Counted from the stretch's first letter, positions 44,406-53,734 are shown. The stretch is DNA of 64,000 bases from Mycolicibacterium rutilum (GCF_900108565.1 NZ_LT629971.1:3596001-3660000), one strand, 5' to 3'. The notes: generated by a model not told the origin, from the letters alone. Translations and numbers: made by a program.

Positions 44406-44954
44406 TTGAGAAAGACGATCGCGCGGATGCTCACCGCCGTGATGCTGGTCGCCGGCGTCGCGCTCAGCGCCGCAGGCGTCGCCGGCGCGCAGGGCGACGT
44501 GAAGTCGCCGGACACCCCCGAGGGCAACTACACCGTGCGGATCGACGGTCAAGCCGAGACCACGTGGGAGATCTACCCGATCTGTGTACCGACGGTCGGC
44601 GACCTGCGCGAGCCGCTGATCCTCCCGGTCGCCTGCCGGCTCAAGGTCACGCCCGCCGGCCGCGGCGGATCGGAGGCCACGCAGATAGGTGGCCGCTGGA
44701 CGTTTCAGTCGAACACGTTCGACTCGGTGAAAACGTGCCCGGACGGCAGCACGGCCCTGCAGAAGGAGATCTACTCGTTCGACGGGGCGACGCTGACCGG
44801 CAGCGTGCAGATCTTCAACGGCGCCGGTGTGTGCGATCAGCCGGCCGGGATGGTGGAGCTGCCTCTGACGATGACGTACAGCCGACCGCTCGACATCCCC
44901 GTCACCCCGTATCCGTTGATCTGCGAACCGGGCGGCCTGCGCCGCTGCTTCTAG
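44406..44954 (+). CDS. secreted protein of unknown function, paired with DUF4185
   Basis: A 182-residue protein. I chose TTG 44406 (site GGAAGGG) because it gives a textbook signal peptide (RKTIARMLTAVMLVAGVALS, cleavage after AGA); ATG 44376 is possible. The mature part has four or more cysteines (ICVPTVGD, VACRLKV, KTCPDGS, VCDQPAG) and ends PGGLRRCF. The sequence resembles other small mycobacterial exported proteins without a named domain. Its stop is followed directly by the ATG of the DUF4185 gene, so the two are coupled. Confidence 0.75.
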   Translation: MRKTIARMLTAVMLVAGVALSAAGVAGAQGDVKSPDTPEGNYTVRIDGQAETTWEIYPICVPTVGDLREPLILPVACRLKVTPAGRGGSEATQIGGRWTFQSNTFDSVKTCPDGSTALQKEIYSFDGATLTGSVQIFNGAGVCDQPAGMVELPLTMTYSRPLDIPVTPYPLICEPGGLRRCF

Positions 44955-46022
44955 ATGCCCTTTCGCGGCGGCAAACTGGTGGACCTGACCGGTCCCGGGC
45001 TGACCGACCGCTGGGGCGTCACCTGCACCGACCTCGGGGCATCGGCAATCGCGCCGAACGGCACACTGGTGTCGGTGTTCGGTGACACCTTCTCGGGCGA
45101 GCGGGTCGGGGAGGGCCACTGGCGCTCGCCGGTCGTGCTGGTCGGCAGCGGCGATGCCGACCACGAAATCGTCTACGAACGCGCCGGCGGCAGCGACCCC
45201 GACTACGCGCACCAACTGTGGCACTACGTGCATGACGACGCCGCAGGCGGCTGGCGCCGAGGCGGGATCAGCACGGTGATCCCGTCTGACCTACTGACCG
45301 TCGGCGACTCGATGTACCTGCACGCCATCGTCAACCGCGGCTTCGGCACCGTCGTGTGGACCGAGATCTGGCGGTCCGACGACAGCGGCGTCACGTGGAC
45401 GCACATGGGGCGGAAGGCCAAGTTCCCGGCGGCGCTGCACGACGGCCACGCCCAGTGCTGGGCCTGGGACCACGACCCCGACGACGGCTGGGTTTACGTG
45501 GCGGCGACGGGTTTTCAGCGCGACAAGGGCATCATCCTGATGCGGGTCCGGCCGGCTCACATCGGTGACCGGACGCGCTATCACAGCTGGGGGTTCATCG
45601 ACGGCCGCTGGCGGTGGGGCACCACGGCGACACCGATCACGCCCGTCGGGGAACGCTGGGGCGAGTTGACGTTCCGCCGCGTCCGGACCGGCAAGTGGGT
45701 GCTGGGCGGTTTCCTTGCCTCCGGTTACGCGCTGGGTTACCGGGTGGTGGACTCGCCGGTGGCCAACATGCACACCACGCCGATCCAGATCCCCGTCACC
45801 GGATCGGCCTGGGACACGGAGAACCACCGCGACAATCAGGTCGCCCAGCTGTACGGCGGATACCTGCTGCCCGGGTCGCGCTTCGACGTCGACGGCGGCA
45901 TCGGCCTGGTTGTCTCGCAGTGGAACACCGCGACCGGCTGGCCGTACCGGGCAATGCAATTCAAGGCGTCGCTGAAGGACAGCACCGGGACCGTGCAGCC
46001 GACCGATCCGATCAACCTCTAG
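44955..46022 (+). CDS. DUF4185 (GH183-type) protein
   Basis: A 355-residue protein with ATG immediately after the upstream stop. Blade-like repeats include FGDTFSGERVGEG near the N-terminus, the Asp-box-like SDDSGVTW, and WDTENHRDNQVAQLYGGYLL. The FGDTF segment carries an Asp expected in the active-site cleft. DUF4185 proteins of mycobacteria are reported endo-D-arabinanases. This copy starts without a recognisable signal peptide, which is odd for a cell-wall hydrolase; export might need the coupled upstream protein, or the enzyme may act inside. It is a paralogue of the gene at 1-838. Confidence 0.87.
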   Translation: MPFRGGKLVDLTGPGLTDRWGVTCTDLGASAIAPNGTLVSVFGDTFSGERVGEGHWRSPVVLVGSGDADHEIVYERAGGSDPDYAHQLWHYVHDDAAGGWRRGGISTVIPSDLLTVGDSMYLHAIVNRGFGTVVWTEIWRSDDSGVTWTHMGRKAKFPAALHDGHAQCWAWDHDPDDGWVYVAATGFQRDKGIILMRVRPAHIGDRTRYHSWGFIDGRWRWGTTATPITPVGERWGELTFRRVRTGKWVLGGFLASGYALGYRVVDSPVANMHTTPIQIPVTGSAWDTENHRDNQVAQLYGGYLLPGSRFDVDGGIGLVVSQWNTATGWPYRAMQFKASLKDSTGTVQPTDPINL

Positions 46023-46071
46023 CTTTCGCGACGGTCGGCGGTGGCACCCGCCTATGGTGTAGCCCGTGGCA

Positions 46072-47154
46072 ATGGATTCTGGCGCCAAGCGTGTCGTGGT
46101 GTGGGGCACCGGGTTCGTCGGCAAGATGGTGATCCCCGAGATCGTCAAGCACCCGCTGTTCGAGTTGATCGGTGTCGGCGTGAGCAACCCCGACAAGGTG
46201 GGCCGCGACGTCGGCGAGATCTGCGGACTGGACAGCCCGCTCGGGATCACCGCGACCGACGACGTCGACGCGCTGATCGCGCTGAAACCCGATGCGCTGG
46301 TGCATTACGGGCCGACCGCCGCGCACGCCGACGACAACATCGGGCTGATCACCCGGTTCCTGCGGGCCGGCATCGACGTCTGCTCGACGGCGATGACGCC
46401 GTGGGTGTGGCCGACCATGCACCTCAACCCGCCGAACTGGATCGAGCCGATCACCGCGGCCTGCGAACTGGGTGAGTCGTCGTGCCTGACCACCGGCATC
46501 GATCCGGGTTTCGCCAACGACCTGTTCCCGATGACGCTGATGGGGCTGTGCTCGGAAGTCCGCAAGGTCCGCGCGTCCGAGCTGCTGGACTACACCAACT
46601 ACACCGGTGACTACGAGCGCGAGATGGGCATCGGCCGCCCACCCGAGAAGAAGGCGATGCTCGAGACGTCTGACATCCTCGTATTCGCTTGGGGTGCAAC
46701 GGTTCCGATGATCGCGCACGCGGCGGGAATCATGCTCGACGAGATCACCACCACGTACGACAAATGGGTGACCCCAACCGACCGCAAGTCGGCCAAGGGG
46801 GTGATCCCGGCGGGTCACGTCGCGGCCGTGCGGTTCACCATCAACGGCGTGTACCAGGGTGAGACCCGTATCCAACTCGAACACGTCAACCGCATCGGCG
46901 ACGACGCTGCGCCGGAGTGGCCGTCGGGCAACGAGAACGACGTCTACCGCGTCGACATCGAAGGCACGCCCAGCATCTTCCAGGAGACCGCGTTCCGGTT
47001 CACCGACGGCTCGGGCCGCGACGCTGCGGCCGCCGGCTGCCTGGCGACGGGCCTGCGCGCGCTCAACGCCGTGCCCGCCGTCAACGACCGGTCGCCGGGC
47101 TGGGTGACGGCGCTGGATTTGCCATTGATCCCCGGCGCGGGCACCATCCGCTGA
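46072..47154 (+). CDS. dihydrodipicolinate-reductase-like NAD(P)H oxidoreductase
   Basis: About 360 residues from ATG 46072; GTG 46066 is an alternative. The N-terminal Rossmann motif VVVWGTGFVGKMVIPEIV is followed by a strand/helix pattern and TTGIDPGFANDLFPM, as in the dihydrodipicolinate reductase-like family of actinobacteria. Such genes are frequent near lipid and steroid catabolism and are unlikely to serve lysine synthesis. Substrate unknown. Confidence 0.8.
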   Translation: MDSGAKRVVVWGTGFVGKMVIPEIVKHPLFELIGVGVSNPDKVGRDVGEICGLDSPLGITATDDVDALIALKPDALVHYGPTAAHADDNIGLITRFLRAGIDVCSTAMTPWVWPTMHLNPPNWIEPITAACELGESSCLTTGIDPGFANDLFPMTLMGLCSEVRKVRASELLDYTNYTGDYEREMGIGRPPEKKAMLETSDILVFAWGATVPMIAHAAGIMLDEITTTYDKWVTPTDRKSAKGVIPAGHVAAVRFTINGVYQGETRIQLEHVNRIGDDAAPEWPSGNENDVYRVDIEGTPSIFQETAFRFTDGSGRDAAAAGCLATGLRALNAVPAVNDRSPGWVTALDLPLIPGAGTIR

Positions 47155-47183
47155 CGGGACGCGAAACAGCGGGACGGGGAGTG

Positions 47184-48947
47184 ATGGTGGACGGCGTAGG
47201 GCTGTCGGTTGGTGCGACCAACCTGACGGCCGTCGTGGTGGGCAGGGCAGCGGTCACCCGGTCCCCGGTGCTGACGCGGTTCGCGCACCGGCCGCCGGAG
47301 GTCGGCGTGCCCAGCGAGAACCGCAACCTCAACGAGCGCGGTCTGATCCTGACCGATTTCGTCGACCGCGTCGGCGACCCGGTCGGCATCGTGGCCGCCG
47401 ACGGTTCCACGCACCGCGCCGACACCGTGCTCGCCGACGCGCTGCGCGCCATGCTCTACGCCGTCGGCGGCGGCCGCCCCGTCAGCGAACCCGCCGCGGT
47501 GACGCATCCGGCGCACTGGCGGCCCGCGGCCGTGGAGGCGCTGCGGACGGCGCTCGCCGACCTCGACGAGTTCCGGCGCCCGGTGCTGGTGGCCGATTCG
47601 GTGGCGGCGCTGACCGCGCTGCAGAACGACCCCGGCCTGCCGACCCGCGGCGTCATCGCGCTGTGTGACTTTGGCGGCACCGGGACCAGCATCACCCTGG
47701 TCGACGCCGGCAACGGCTTCGCGCCGATCGGGTCGACGGTGCGCCACACCGACCTGTCCGGCGATCTGGTCGACCAGGCGCTGCTGACCCACGTCATCGA
47801 GGATCTGTCAGCGGCCGGGACCATCGACCTGTCGGGCACCTCGTCGATCGGGTCGCTGACCCGGCTACGGGCGCAGTGCCGCGGCGCCAAGGAGCGGCTC
47901 TCCACCGCGTCGTTCACCTCCCTGGTCGCCGAACTGCCCGGGCACCGCAGCGACGTGCGGCTGACCCGCACCGAACTCGACGACGTGCTGCGCGGGCCGC
48001 TGTCCGGCTTCGCCGACGCGCTGCAGGACACGATCGAACGCAACGGGGTGCGCGAACTGGCCGCGGTCGCGTCGGTCGGCGGCGGCGCGCGCATCCCCAT
48101 CATCACCACGACGCTGTCGGAGCGGTTCCGGGTGCCGGTGATCACCACGGGTCAGCCCGAACTGGCCGCGGCGATCGGCGGTGGGTTGGCCGCCGTGCGT
48201 GGCACCGTCGAGGAAGGTATGACCGCGATGTCACCGGCGCCCGAGGCGGCCGCCGCAGCGGGCGCGGCGACGGCGATGGCGCCCGAGGTGCCCGCCGATG
48301 CCGCGCCGCAGTCGGGCAGCTTCGGGGCGCTCGCCTGGTCCGACGCCGACGAGCCGCCCGAGGTGGCGGCCACCGACCCGTATGAGTACGGCGGCGCGGC
48401 CGAGGTCCGCCCGCAGATGCAGTTCGAAGAGGAGTCCTGGGACGACATCCCGCCGCGGCCGGTGCCGTGGTACCGCAATCCCGCCGTACCGCTGGCCGGC
48501 GGCGTGATCGCGGTGCTCGTGGCACTGCTGGCCGCGGTGGTGTGGGTGATGACCGGCGACGAGTCGCCGCCGGAGCCCGCGTCGACGACCGCGCCGCCGA
48601 TGACCGTCACCCCGAAACCCGCCACCACCGCGCCGCCCTCGCCCGAACCAGAGCCGACGGCCGAGGCGCCGCCACCGCAGACGGTCTACCAGCCGCCGCC
48701 GGTCACGCAGACCGTCACGGCGCCGCCATCCGAACCGCCGCCGTCGCCCGAGCCGCCGCCGTCGCCCGAGCCGCCCCCGGCCACCGAGCCACCGCCGCCG
48801 ACCGAGCCGCCGCCCCCGAGCCCGGAACCGCCGCCGACGACGCAGCCCCCGGTGTGGACCCCGCCGACGCTGACCGCGCCGTATCCGACGATCCCGGGCC
48901 TGCCGTGGGTGCCCGCGCCGCAGATCCCGGCCCCGCCGGGCCCCTGA
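47184..48947 (+). CDS. membrane-anchored Hsp70-like protein with proline-rich tail
   Basis: A 587-residue protein, ATG 47184 behind GGGGAG. Residues 1 to about 350 form an actin/Hsp70-type ATPase: LSVGATNLTAVVVG (phosphate 1), ALCDFGGTGTSITLVDAG (phosphate 2) and AVASVGGGARIPIITTTLS (adenosine). There is no Hsp70 peptide-binding domain; instead an Ala-rich linker, one membrane segment (PLAGGVIAVLVALLAAVVWV) and a long Pro/Glu/Thr tail (PPPSPEPPPSPEPP) predicted outside. M. tuberculosis Rv2264c, from memory, has this design. A role in envelope or export is inference. Confidence 0.83.
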   Translation: MVDGVGLSVGATNLTAVVVGRAAVTRSPVLTRFAHRPPEVGVPSENRNLNERGLILTDFVDRVGDPVGIVAADGSTHRADTVLADALRAMLYAVGGGRPVSEPAAVTHPAHWRPAAVEALRTALADLDEFRRPVLVADSVAALTALQNDPGLPTRGVIALCDFGGTGTSITLVDAGNGFAPIGSTVRHTDLSGDLVDQALLTHVIEDLSAAGTIDLSGTSSIGSLTRLRAQCRGAKERLSTASFTSLVAELPGHRSDVRLTRTELDDVLRGPLSGFADALQDTIERNGVRELAAVASVGGGARIPIITTTLSERFRVPVITTGQPELAAAIGGGLAAVRGTVEEGMTAMSPAPEAAAAAGAATAMAPEVPADAAPQSGSFGALAWSDADEPPEVAATDPYEYGGAAEVRPQMQFEEESWDDIPPRPVPWYRNPAVPLAGGVIAVLVALLAAVVWVMTGDESPPEPASTTAPPMTVTPKPATTAPPSPEPEPTAEAPPPQTVYQPPPVTQTVTAPPSEPPPSPEPPPSPEPPPATEPPPPTEPPPPSPEPPPTTQPPVWTPPTLTAPYPTIPGLPWVPAPQIPAPPGP

Positions 48948-48968
48948 CGCTGGCCAGATCAAGCGTCA
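48945..48968 (+). terminator. hairpin overlapping the Hsp70-like stop codon
   Basis: TGACGCT (48945-48951) and AGCGTCA (48962-48968) pair perfectly around a 10-base loop. The first three bases are the stop codon. It lacks a U-tract. It could end transcription before the GlxA-type gene at 49004. Confidence 0.5.
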
Positions 48969-49003
48969 GCGCCGGGAAATTGCCAGCCTCCTGCTAGGCT
49001 GCG

Positions 49004-49969
49004 GTGGTGCACACCGTCGCGGTCCTGGCACTGCCGGATACCATCGCCTTCGACCTGAGCACCGCCATCGAGGTGTTCGGCCGCGTCCAATTGTCTTGTG
49101 GTGAACCGGGATACCGGATCATGGTGTGCGGCACCGCGCCGGTCGTGAAGGCGGGGCCGATCGGCATCGCCACCGAGTACGGCATCGCCGATCTGTCCGC
49201 CGCGGACACCGTCGTCGTTCCCGGTCGCGAGGACATCGACGGCGAGGTCCCGGCGGACGTCCTCGACGCGTTACGGGCCGCCTACGACAGGGGAGCGCGG
49301 GTGACGTCGATCTGCACCGGCGCGTTCATCCTCGCCGAGGCCGGTCTGCTCGACGGCCGGCGCGCGACGACGCACTGGGCGGCCGCCGACGAGTTCCAGC
49401 GCCGGTATCCCGCCGTGCGCCTGGACCCCGACGTGCTCTACGTCGACGAGGGCCGGATCCTCACCGCGGCGGGCGCGTCGGCCGGACTGGACCTGTGCCT
49501 GCACATGGTGGCCTGCGACCACGGCACCGCGGTGGCCGCCGACTCGGCCCGCATGGCCGTCGCACCGTTGCACCGCAGCGGTGGTCAGGCGCAGTTCATC
49601 GTGCGCAACCGGCCAGGGCTCAACGCGATCGCCGCGCAGACGACGCTCGACGACCTGCTGGCTTGGATCGAGCACAACGCACACCGCGACCTCACCCTGG
49701 CCGACCTCGCCGCGCAGGCGGCGCTGAGCGTGCGCACGCTCAATCGCCGGTTCCAGTCCGAGACCGGCCAGACGCCGATGCAGTGGCTCACCGGGGTACG
49801 GATCCGGCACGCGCAGCAACTCCTGGAGAGCACCGACCACGGCGTCGAACGGATCGGACGCGAGGTCGGGTTCAGTTCCCCGGCCAACTTCCGCGACCAG
49901 TTCCGCCGGCTGACCGGTGTGCCACCGCAGAACTACCGCAACACCTTTCGCGACCGCATCGCCGGTTGA
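49004..49969 (+). CDS. GlxA-family transcriptional regulator (DJ-1/PfpI plus AraC)
   Basis: A 321-residue two-domain regulator from GTG 49004; GTG 49007 is an alternative. The N-terminal class-I glutamine amidotransferase-like domain has the elbow SICTGAFILAEAGLLDGRRA (Cys at about 104) and TTHWAAAD. The C-terminal AraC domain has LADLAAQAALSVRTLNRRFQ and IGREVGFSSPANFRDQFRRL. GlxA-like proteins sense small nitrogenous or aldehyde ligands. The convergent methyltransferase gene ends 5 bases away. The target is unknown. Confidence 0.9.
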   Translation: MVHTVAVLALPDTIAFDLSTAIEVFGRVQLSCGEPGYRIMVCGTAPVVKAGPIGIATEYGIADLSAADTVVVPGREDIDGEVPADVLDALRAAYDRGARVTSICTGAFILAEAGLLDGRRATTHWAAADEFQRRYPAVRLDPDVLYVDEGRILTAAGASAGLDLCLHMVACDHGTAVAADSARMAVAPLHRSGGQAQFIVRNRPGLNAIAAQTTLDDLLAWIEHNAHRDLTLADLAAQAALSVRTLNRRFQSETGQTPMQWLTGVRIRHAQQLLESTDHGVERIGREVGFSSPANFRDQFRRLTGVPPQNYRNTFRDRIAG

Positions 49970-49973
49970 GCGC

Positions 49974-51062
49974 TCACTGCACCTTCGGCCTCTTCAGCAG
50001 CACCACATGCGCCATCGGGATCCGGGACTGCTCGGGCGCCGCGGCCAGGCGGGCCGCGACGCCGCGCTCCAGCCGGTCGAAGAATTCCGCCGACCGCGGG
50101 CCGGCGGCGCCGCCGTCGAGCGCGCCCGCCAGCGTCGGGAACACCGCGGCCCGGCAGAACGCCGCCCACTGCGCGCCGAACGTGGCGGCGTTGCCGTCGG
50201 CGCGGTACTGGTTCCAGTACCGGTCCTCGGCGTCGAAGATCTCCAGGTGTTCGATCTCGAGTTGCTCGAATCGGCCCTTCGGCGCGAACGGGGCGCAGAA
50301 GTCGGACTCCGAGCGGCCGACGATCGGCAGGTCCATCCGGTGCGCCTCCTCGGCGGTGATCACCCCGGCGGCCACCAACTCCTCGATCGCGTCGACCAGC
50401 GCCGTCAGCACCGGACGGTGCCCGACCTCGCCGTCGTCGCCGACGCCCATCGTCATCACCACCAGGCGGCCGCCGCGGCGCAACTCGCGGCCCCGGAACG
50501 CGATGAACTCGTGCCAGTCGTGGGCGGCCTGCCTGGCGTACGCGGCGCGCACCGCCTCGTCGCGGCTGTAGGCGACGTGGACATGATCGGGCACCGGGGC
50601 AGGGACGCGGCTGAGCCACTGCACCGCCCACGAACTCCAGCCCAGGTGAACGCTGCTGGACGGCATGATCTGGCTGTAGAACGACCGCCCGATCGCCGAG
50701 GCGAACGTGTTGGCGTCCTTGCTCAGATAGCTGTCGGGATCCTCGGACAGCGTGCGGAACAACGCGGTGAAATCGTTGTCCGGCACGTCGGTGTGCACCA
50801 CCAGCGTCGAATGATCCACGCGGGTCCGCTTGCGCAGCACCGCGATTGCCGAGCAGATGGGCAGCAGCGAGTTGTGTCCGGTCGAGGCGCCGTAGTCGGC
50901 GATCACGAGCGGCTGCGGCGCCCGCGGCATCGGCACGGCCGCCGCCGCATCTTCGAACAGCTTGATCGCGGGCTGCAATCCGGCCGCCTGTAACCGCGAG
51001 CCGGCGGTGTACTTCCCGCTATCCATCGGCTCCGGCCGCACGACGATGCTGGATTCGGGCAC
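49974..51062 (-). CDS. SABATH-like SAM-dependent carboxyl methyltransferase
   Basis: A 362-residue protein. GTG 51062 is the best start because GGAGG lies 5 bases before it; GTG 51068 would put the site inside the gene. Features of the SABATH fold: YTAGSRLQAAGLQPAIKLFE, SAM-binding VIADYGASTGHNSLLP, VVHTDVPDNDFTALF, and SSSVHLGWSSWAVQWLS. Plant members methylate salicylate, jasmonate and related acids. Mycobacterial relatives probably methylate small or fatty carboxylic acids. The acceptor here is unknown. Confidence 0.82.
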   Translation of the reverse strand: MPESSIVVRPEPMDSGKYTAGSRLQAAGLQPAIKLFEDAAAAVPMPRAPQPLVIADYGASTGHNSLLPICSAIAVLRKRTRVDHSTLVVHTDVPDNDFTALFRTLSEDPDSYLSKDANTFASAIGRSFYSQIMPSSSVHLGWSSWAVQWLSRVPAPVPDHVHVAYSRDEAVRAAYARQAAHDWHEFIAFRGRELRRGGRLVVMTMGVGDDGEVGHRPVLTALVDAIEELVAAGVITAEEAHRMDLPIVGRSESDFCAPFAPKGRFEQLEIEHLEIFDAEDRYWNQYRADGNAATFGAQWAAFCRAAVFPTLAGALDGGAAGPRSAEFFDRLERGVAARLAAAPEQSRIPMAHVVLLKRPKVQ

Positions 51063-51200
51063 CGCCACCTCCGTGGACTTGCAAACGACAGGTCGATCAG
51101 TTCCGACGGTAGTCCCCGCCGCTCGGCGCCGCCCAGGAAGGTTGGTCGACGCGTGGCAATGGCGCGACGCCGAGACACCTGTCATGACAGACTTTCGCGC

Positions 51201-51947
51201 ATGAGCGCACGGGTCGCTTCACGGGTCGCCGTCATCGTCGCCGTGGTCACCCTGGTGCTGTCGGTCGTCGGATTCATCGTCACGCTGGTGCTCAGCGCGT
51301 TCGTGTTCGACGAGTTCGACGCCTACGGGGAGGTGCCGATCCCGGGCAGCGGCACCGTCGACCTGCCGGCCGGCGAGGTGACCGTGAGCTTCCACACCGT
51401 CGACACCGGCCAGCCGACGAGCGGCTTCCCGATCCCACAGATCAGCGTCAACATCGAACCGCCGCCCGGCGCCGCCGATCCCGTCGTCACCGAAAGCGTC
51501 GGCGGGACAACCACAGTGAACAGCGACACCCGCGTGCGCGTCTGGGTCGTCGACGTGGCGCAGGCCGGGGCCTACGAGGTCACCACCGACGGCGACGTCG
51601 GCGGCTACATCAGCCCGCGGCTGGCGTTCGGCCACGGCAGCTCATACGGCTGGCTGCTGTGGCTGTGCGGTGCGCTCGCCGCGGTCGGTGTGGTCGAACT
51701 CGTCGCCGCGCTGATCTGGTCGGGGCGGGTCAACAAGGCGGCGCGACCGCTCGCGCCGCACGAGGTGCTCACCGTCGACGGCCCGCCGAACCTGACGGCG
51801 GTGCCCTCGATTTCGGCGGGCCGGCCGCCGAGCGACCAGGGCATCCGGCTCGAACAGCTCCGGCAATTGGCGGCGCTGCGCGACTCGGGAGCCCTCACCG
51901 AGGACGAGTTCCAGGCCGAGAAACGCCGCATCCTCAACCAGGCCTAG
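51201..51947 (+). CDS. membrane protein with C-terminal SHOCT domain
   Basis: A 248-residue protein from ATG 51201. There is an N-terminal membrane segment (RVAVIVAVVTLVLSVVGFIV), an external beta-rich region (about residues 45-135), a second membrane segment (GWLLWLCGALAAVGVVELVA), a Pro-rich linker, and a C-terminal SHOCT motif (RLEQLRQLAALRDSGALTED). SHOCT tails mediate oligomerisation in many bacterial membrane proteins. The function is unknown. It converges on the MBL gene with paired hairpins between. Confidence 0.8.
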   Translation: MSARVASRVAVIVAVVTLVLSVVGFIVTLVLSAFVFDEFDAYGEVPIPGSGTVDLPAGEVTVSFHTVDTGQPTSGFPIPQISVNIEPPPGAADPVVTESVGGTTTVNSDTRVRVWVVDVAQAGAYEVTTDGDVGGYISPRLAFGHGSSYGWLLWLCGALAAVGVVELVAALIWSGRVNKAARPLAPHEVLTVDGPPNLTAVPSISAGRPPSDQGIRLEQLRQLAALRDSGALTEDEFQAEKRRILNQA

Positions 51948-51948
51948 T

Positions 51949-51989
51949 GCCACTTTCAGTGGCTCATGTTGATGGCCACTTTCAGTGGC
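51949..51989. terminator. two identical 15-base hairpins between convergent genes
   Basis: GCCACTTTCAGTGGC occurs at 51949-51963 and 51975-51989. Each is a perfect 6-bp inverted repeat with a 3-base loop. The second copy overlaps the last codons and the stop (51982-51984) of the minus-strand MBL gene. Position and symmetry suggest a bidirectional terminator. Confidence 0.6.
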
Positions 51990-52614
51990 CGCGCGCCACC
52001 CAGTCGTCGTAGTTCACGATCTCGTCGCCGATGGTGGTGGAGTCGCCGTGCCCGGTGTAGACGACGGTCTCGCCGGGCAACTTGCCGAGCCGGCCCGAGA
52101 TGGACTCGAGGATGGTCGGGAAGTCCGAGTAGGACCGGCCCGTCGCGCCCGGCCCGCCCTGGAACAGGGTGTCACCGGAGAACACCGCGTTCAGTTCGGG
52201 CGCATGCCAGCACACCGAACCCGGCGAGTGGCCGGGGGTGTGCAGCGCGCGCAGTTCGGTGCCGGCCACCGTCAGCGTGTCGCCGTCGGACACCGACCGA
52301 AAGTCGATGTCCGGGTGCGTCATTCGCCACAGCACGTCGTCGGCGGGATGCAGCAACACCGGGGCGTCGAGCGCATGGCCCAGCTCCGGCGCGACGGTGA
52401 CGTGATCGTTGTGGCCGTGGGTGCACACGACCGCGACCACATGCCTGCCGCCGACCGCATTGACGATCGGGCCTGCGTCGTGGGCGGCGTCGAACACCAC
52501 TACCTCGTTGTCATCGCCGACGACCCAGATGTTGTTGTCGACTTCCCAACTGCCGCCGTCGAGTTCGAAGGTGCCGTGCGTGACCACCCGGCCGATCGGT
52601 CCGCCGTTCATCAC
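51982..52614 (-). CDS. MBL-fold metallohydrolase, partner of MscR
   Basis: A 210-residue metallo-beta-lactamase-fold enzyme. The dinuclear zinc motif THGHNDH (H66, H68, D70, H71) is intact, followed by [33 protein letters not shown] and YTGHGDST. It overlaps the mscR stop by 4 bases. Because MscR makes the S-formylmycothiol level product, this neighbour is a good candidate for a thioester hydrolase releasing formate and mycothiol; that role is inferred from the glyoxalase-II-like fold and the coupling. Confidence 0.88.
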   Translation of the reverse strand: MMNGGPIGRVVTHGTFELDGGSWEVDNNIWVVGDDNEVVVFDAAHDAGPIVNAVGGRHVVAVVCTHGHNDHVTVAPELGHALDAPVLLHPADDVLWRMTHPDIDFRSVSDGDTLTVAGTELRALHTPGHSPGSVCWHAPELNAVFSGDTLFQGGPGATGRSYSDFPTILESISGRLGKLPGETVVYTGHGDSTTIGDEIVNYDDWVARGH

Positions 52615-53696
52615 AACACCACCACCGAGCGCAGTACCTGGCCGCCGTGCATCTTGTGGAACGCCTCTTCGACGTCGTCGATGCCGATGCGTTCGGTCAC
52701 GAACTTCTCCAGCGGCAGGCGGCCCTGCAGGTACAGGCTGATCAGCGTGGGGAAGTCGCGCTCAGGCAGGCAGTCGCCGTACCACGAGGACTTCAGCGAC
52801 CCGCCGCGCGAGAAGAAGTCGATCAGCGGCATCTCCAGCGTCATGTCGGGCGTCGGAACGCCCACCAGCACAACGGTTCCGGCCAGGTCGCGGGCGTAGA
52901 ACGCCTGCTTCCAGGTCTCCGGCCGGCCGACCGCGTCGATGACGACGTCGGCGCCGAAGCCGTCGGTCAGGTCCTGGATGGTCTCCACCGGATCCAGCTC
53001 GCGGGCGTTGATCGTGTGGGTGGCGCCGAACTCGCGCGCCCAGTCGAGCTTCTTGTTGTCGGTGTCGACGGCGATGATGCGCTTGGCGCCGACGAGTCGC
53101 GCCCCGGCGATCGCGGCGTCACCCACACCGCCGCAACCGATCACGGCCACGGTGTCGTCGCGGTTGACCGCGCCGGTGTTGACCGCGGCGCCCAGCCCGG
53201 CCATCACGCCGCAGCCCAGCAGCCCGGCGACCGCGGGGTCGGCCTCCGGATCGACCTTCGTGCACTGGCCTTCGTGGACCAGGGTCTTGTCGGCGAACGC
53301 GCCGATGCCCAGCGCGGGCGTCAGCTCGGTGCCGTCGGTCAGCGTCATCTTCTGGGCCGCGTTGTGGGTGTCGAAGCACAGGTGCGGGCGACCGCGCTTA
53401 CAGGCGCGGCACTGTCCGCACACCGCGCGCCAGTTGAGGATGACGAAGTCGCCCGGCTCGACGTTGGTGACCCCATCGCCGACCGATTCGACGGTGCCGG
53501 CGGCCTCGTGGCCGAGCAGGAACGGGTACTCGTCGTTGATTCCGCCCTCGCGATAGGTCAGGTCCGTGTGGCACACCCCGCAGGCGGTGACCTTGACGAC
53601 CACCTCGCCGGGACCCGGATCGGGGATGACCACATCCACGACCTCGACTGGTTCGCCCTTCTTCCGTGAGATCACACCGCGCACCGTTTGGCTCAT
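52611..53696 (-). CDS. mscR: S-(hydroxymethyl)mycothiol dehydrogenase
   Basis: A 361-residue zinc-dependent alcohol dehydrogenase. Catalytic zinc ligands: C42 in GVCHTD and H63 in GHEAAG. Structural zinc: C93, C96, C99 and C107 ([15 protein letters not shown]). The NAD site is [11 protein letters not shown]. It matches the mycothiol-dependent formaldehyde dehydrogenase/nitrosothiol reductase of actinobacteria. It oxidises the formaldehyde-mycothiol adduct and can reduce S-nitrosomycothiol. The MBL hydrolase follows in the same operon. Confidence 0.93.
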   Translation of the reverse strand: MSQTVRGVISRKKGEPVEVVDVVIPDPGPGEVVVKVTACGVCHTDLTYREGGINDEYPFLLGHEAAGTVESVGDGVTNVEPGDFVILNWRAVCGQCRACKRGRPHLCFDTHNAAQKMTLTDGTELTPALGIGAFADKTLVHEGQCTKVDPEADPAVAGLLGCGVMAGLGAAVNTGAVNRDDTVAVIGCGGVGDAAIAGARLVGAKRIIAVDTDNKKLDWAREFGATHTINARELDPVETIQDLTDGFGADVVIDAVGRPETWKQAFYARDLAGTVVLVGVPTPDMTLEMPLIDFFSRGGSLKSSWYGDCLPERDFPTLISLYLQGRLPLEKFVTERIGIDDVEEAFHKMHGGQVLRSVVVL

Positions 53697-53734
53697 GCGT
53701 ACAACCTAATAGGCGAAGGGGGCACACTCGAACC

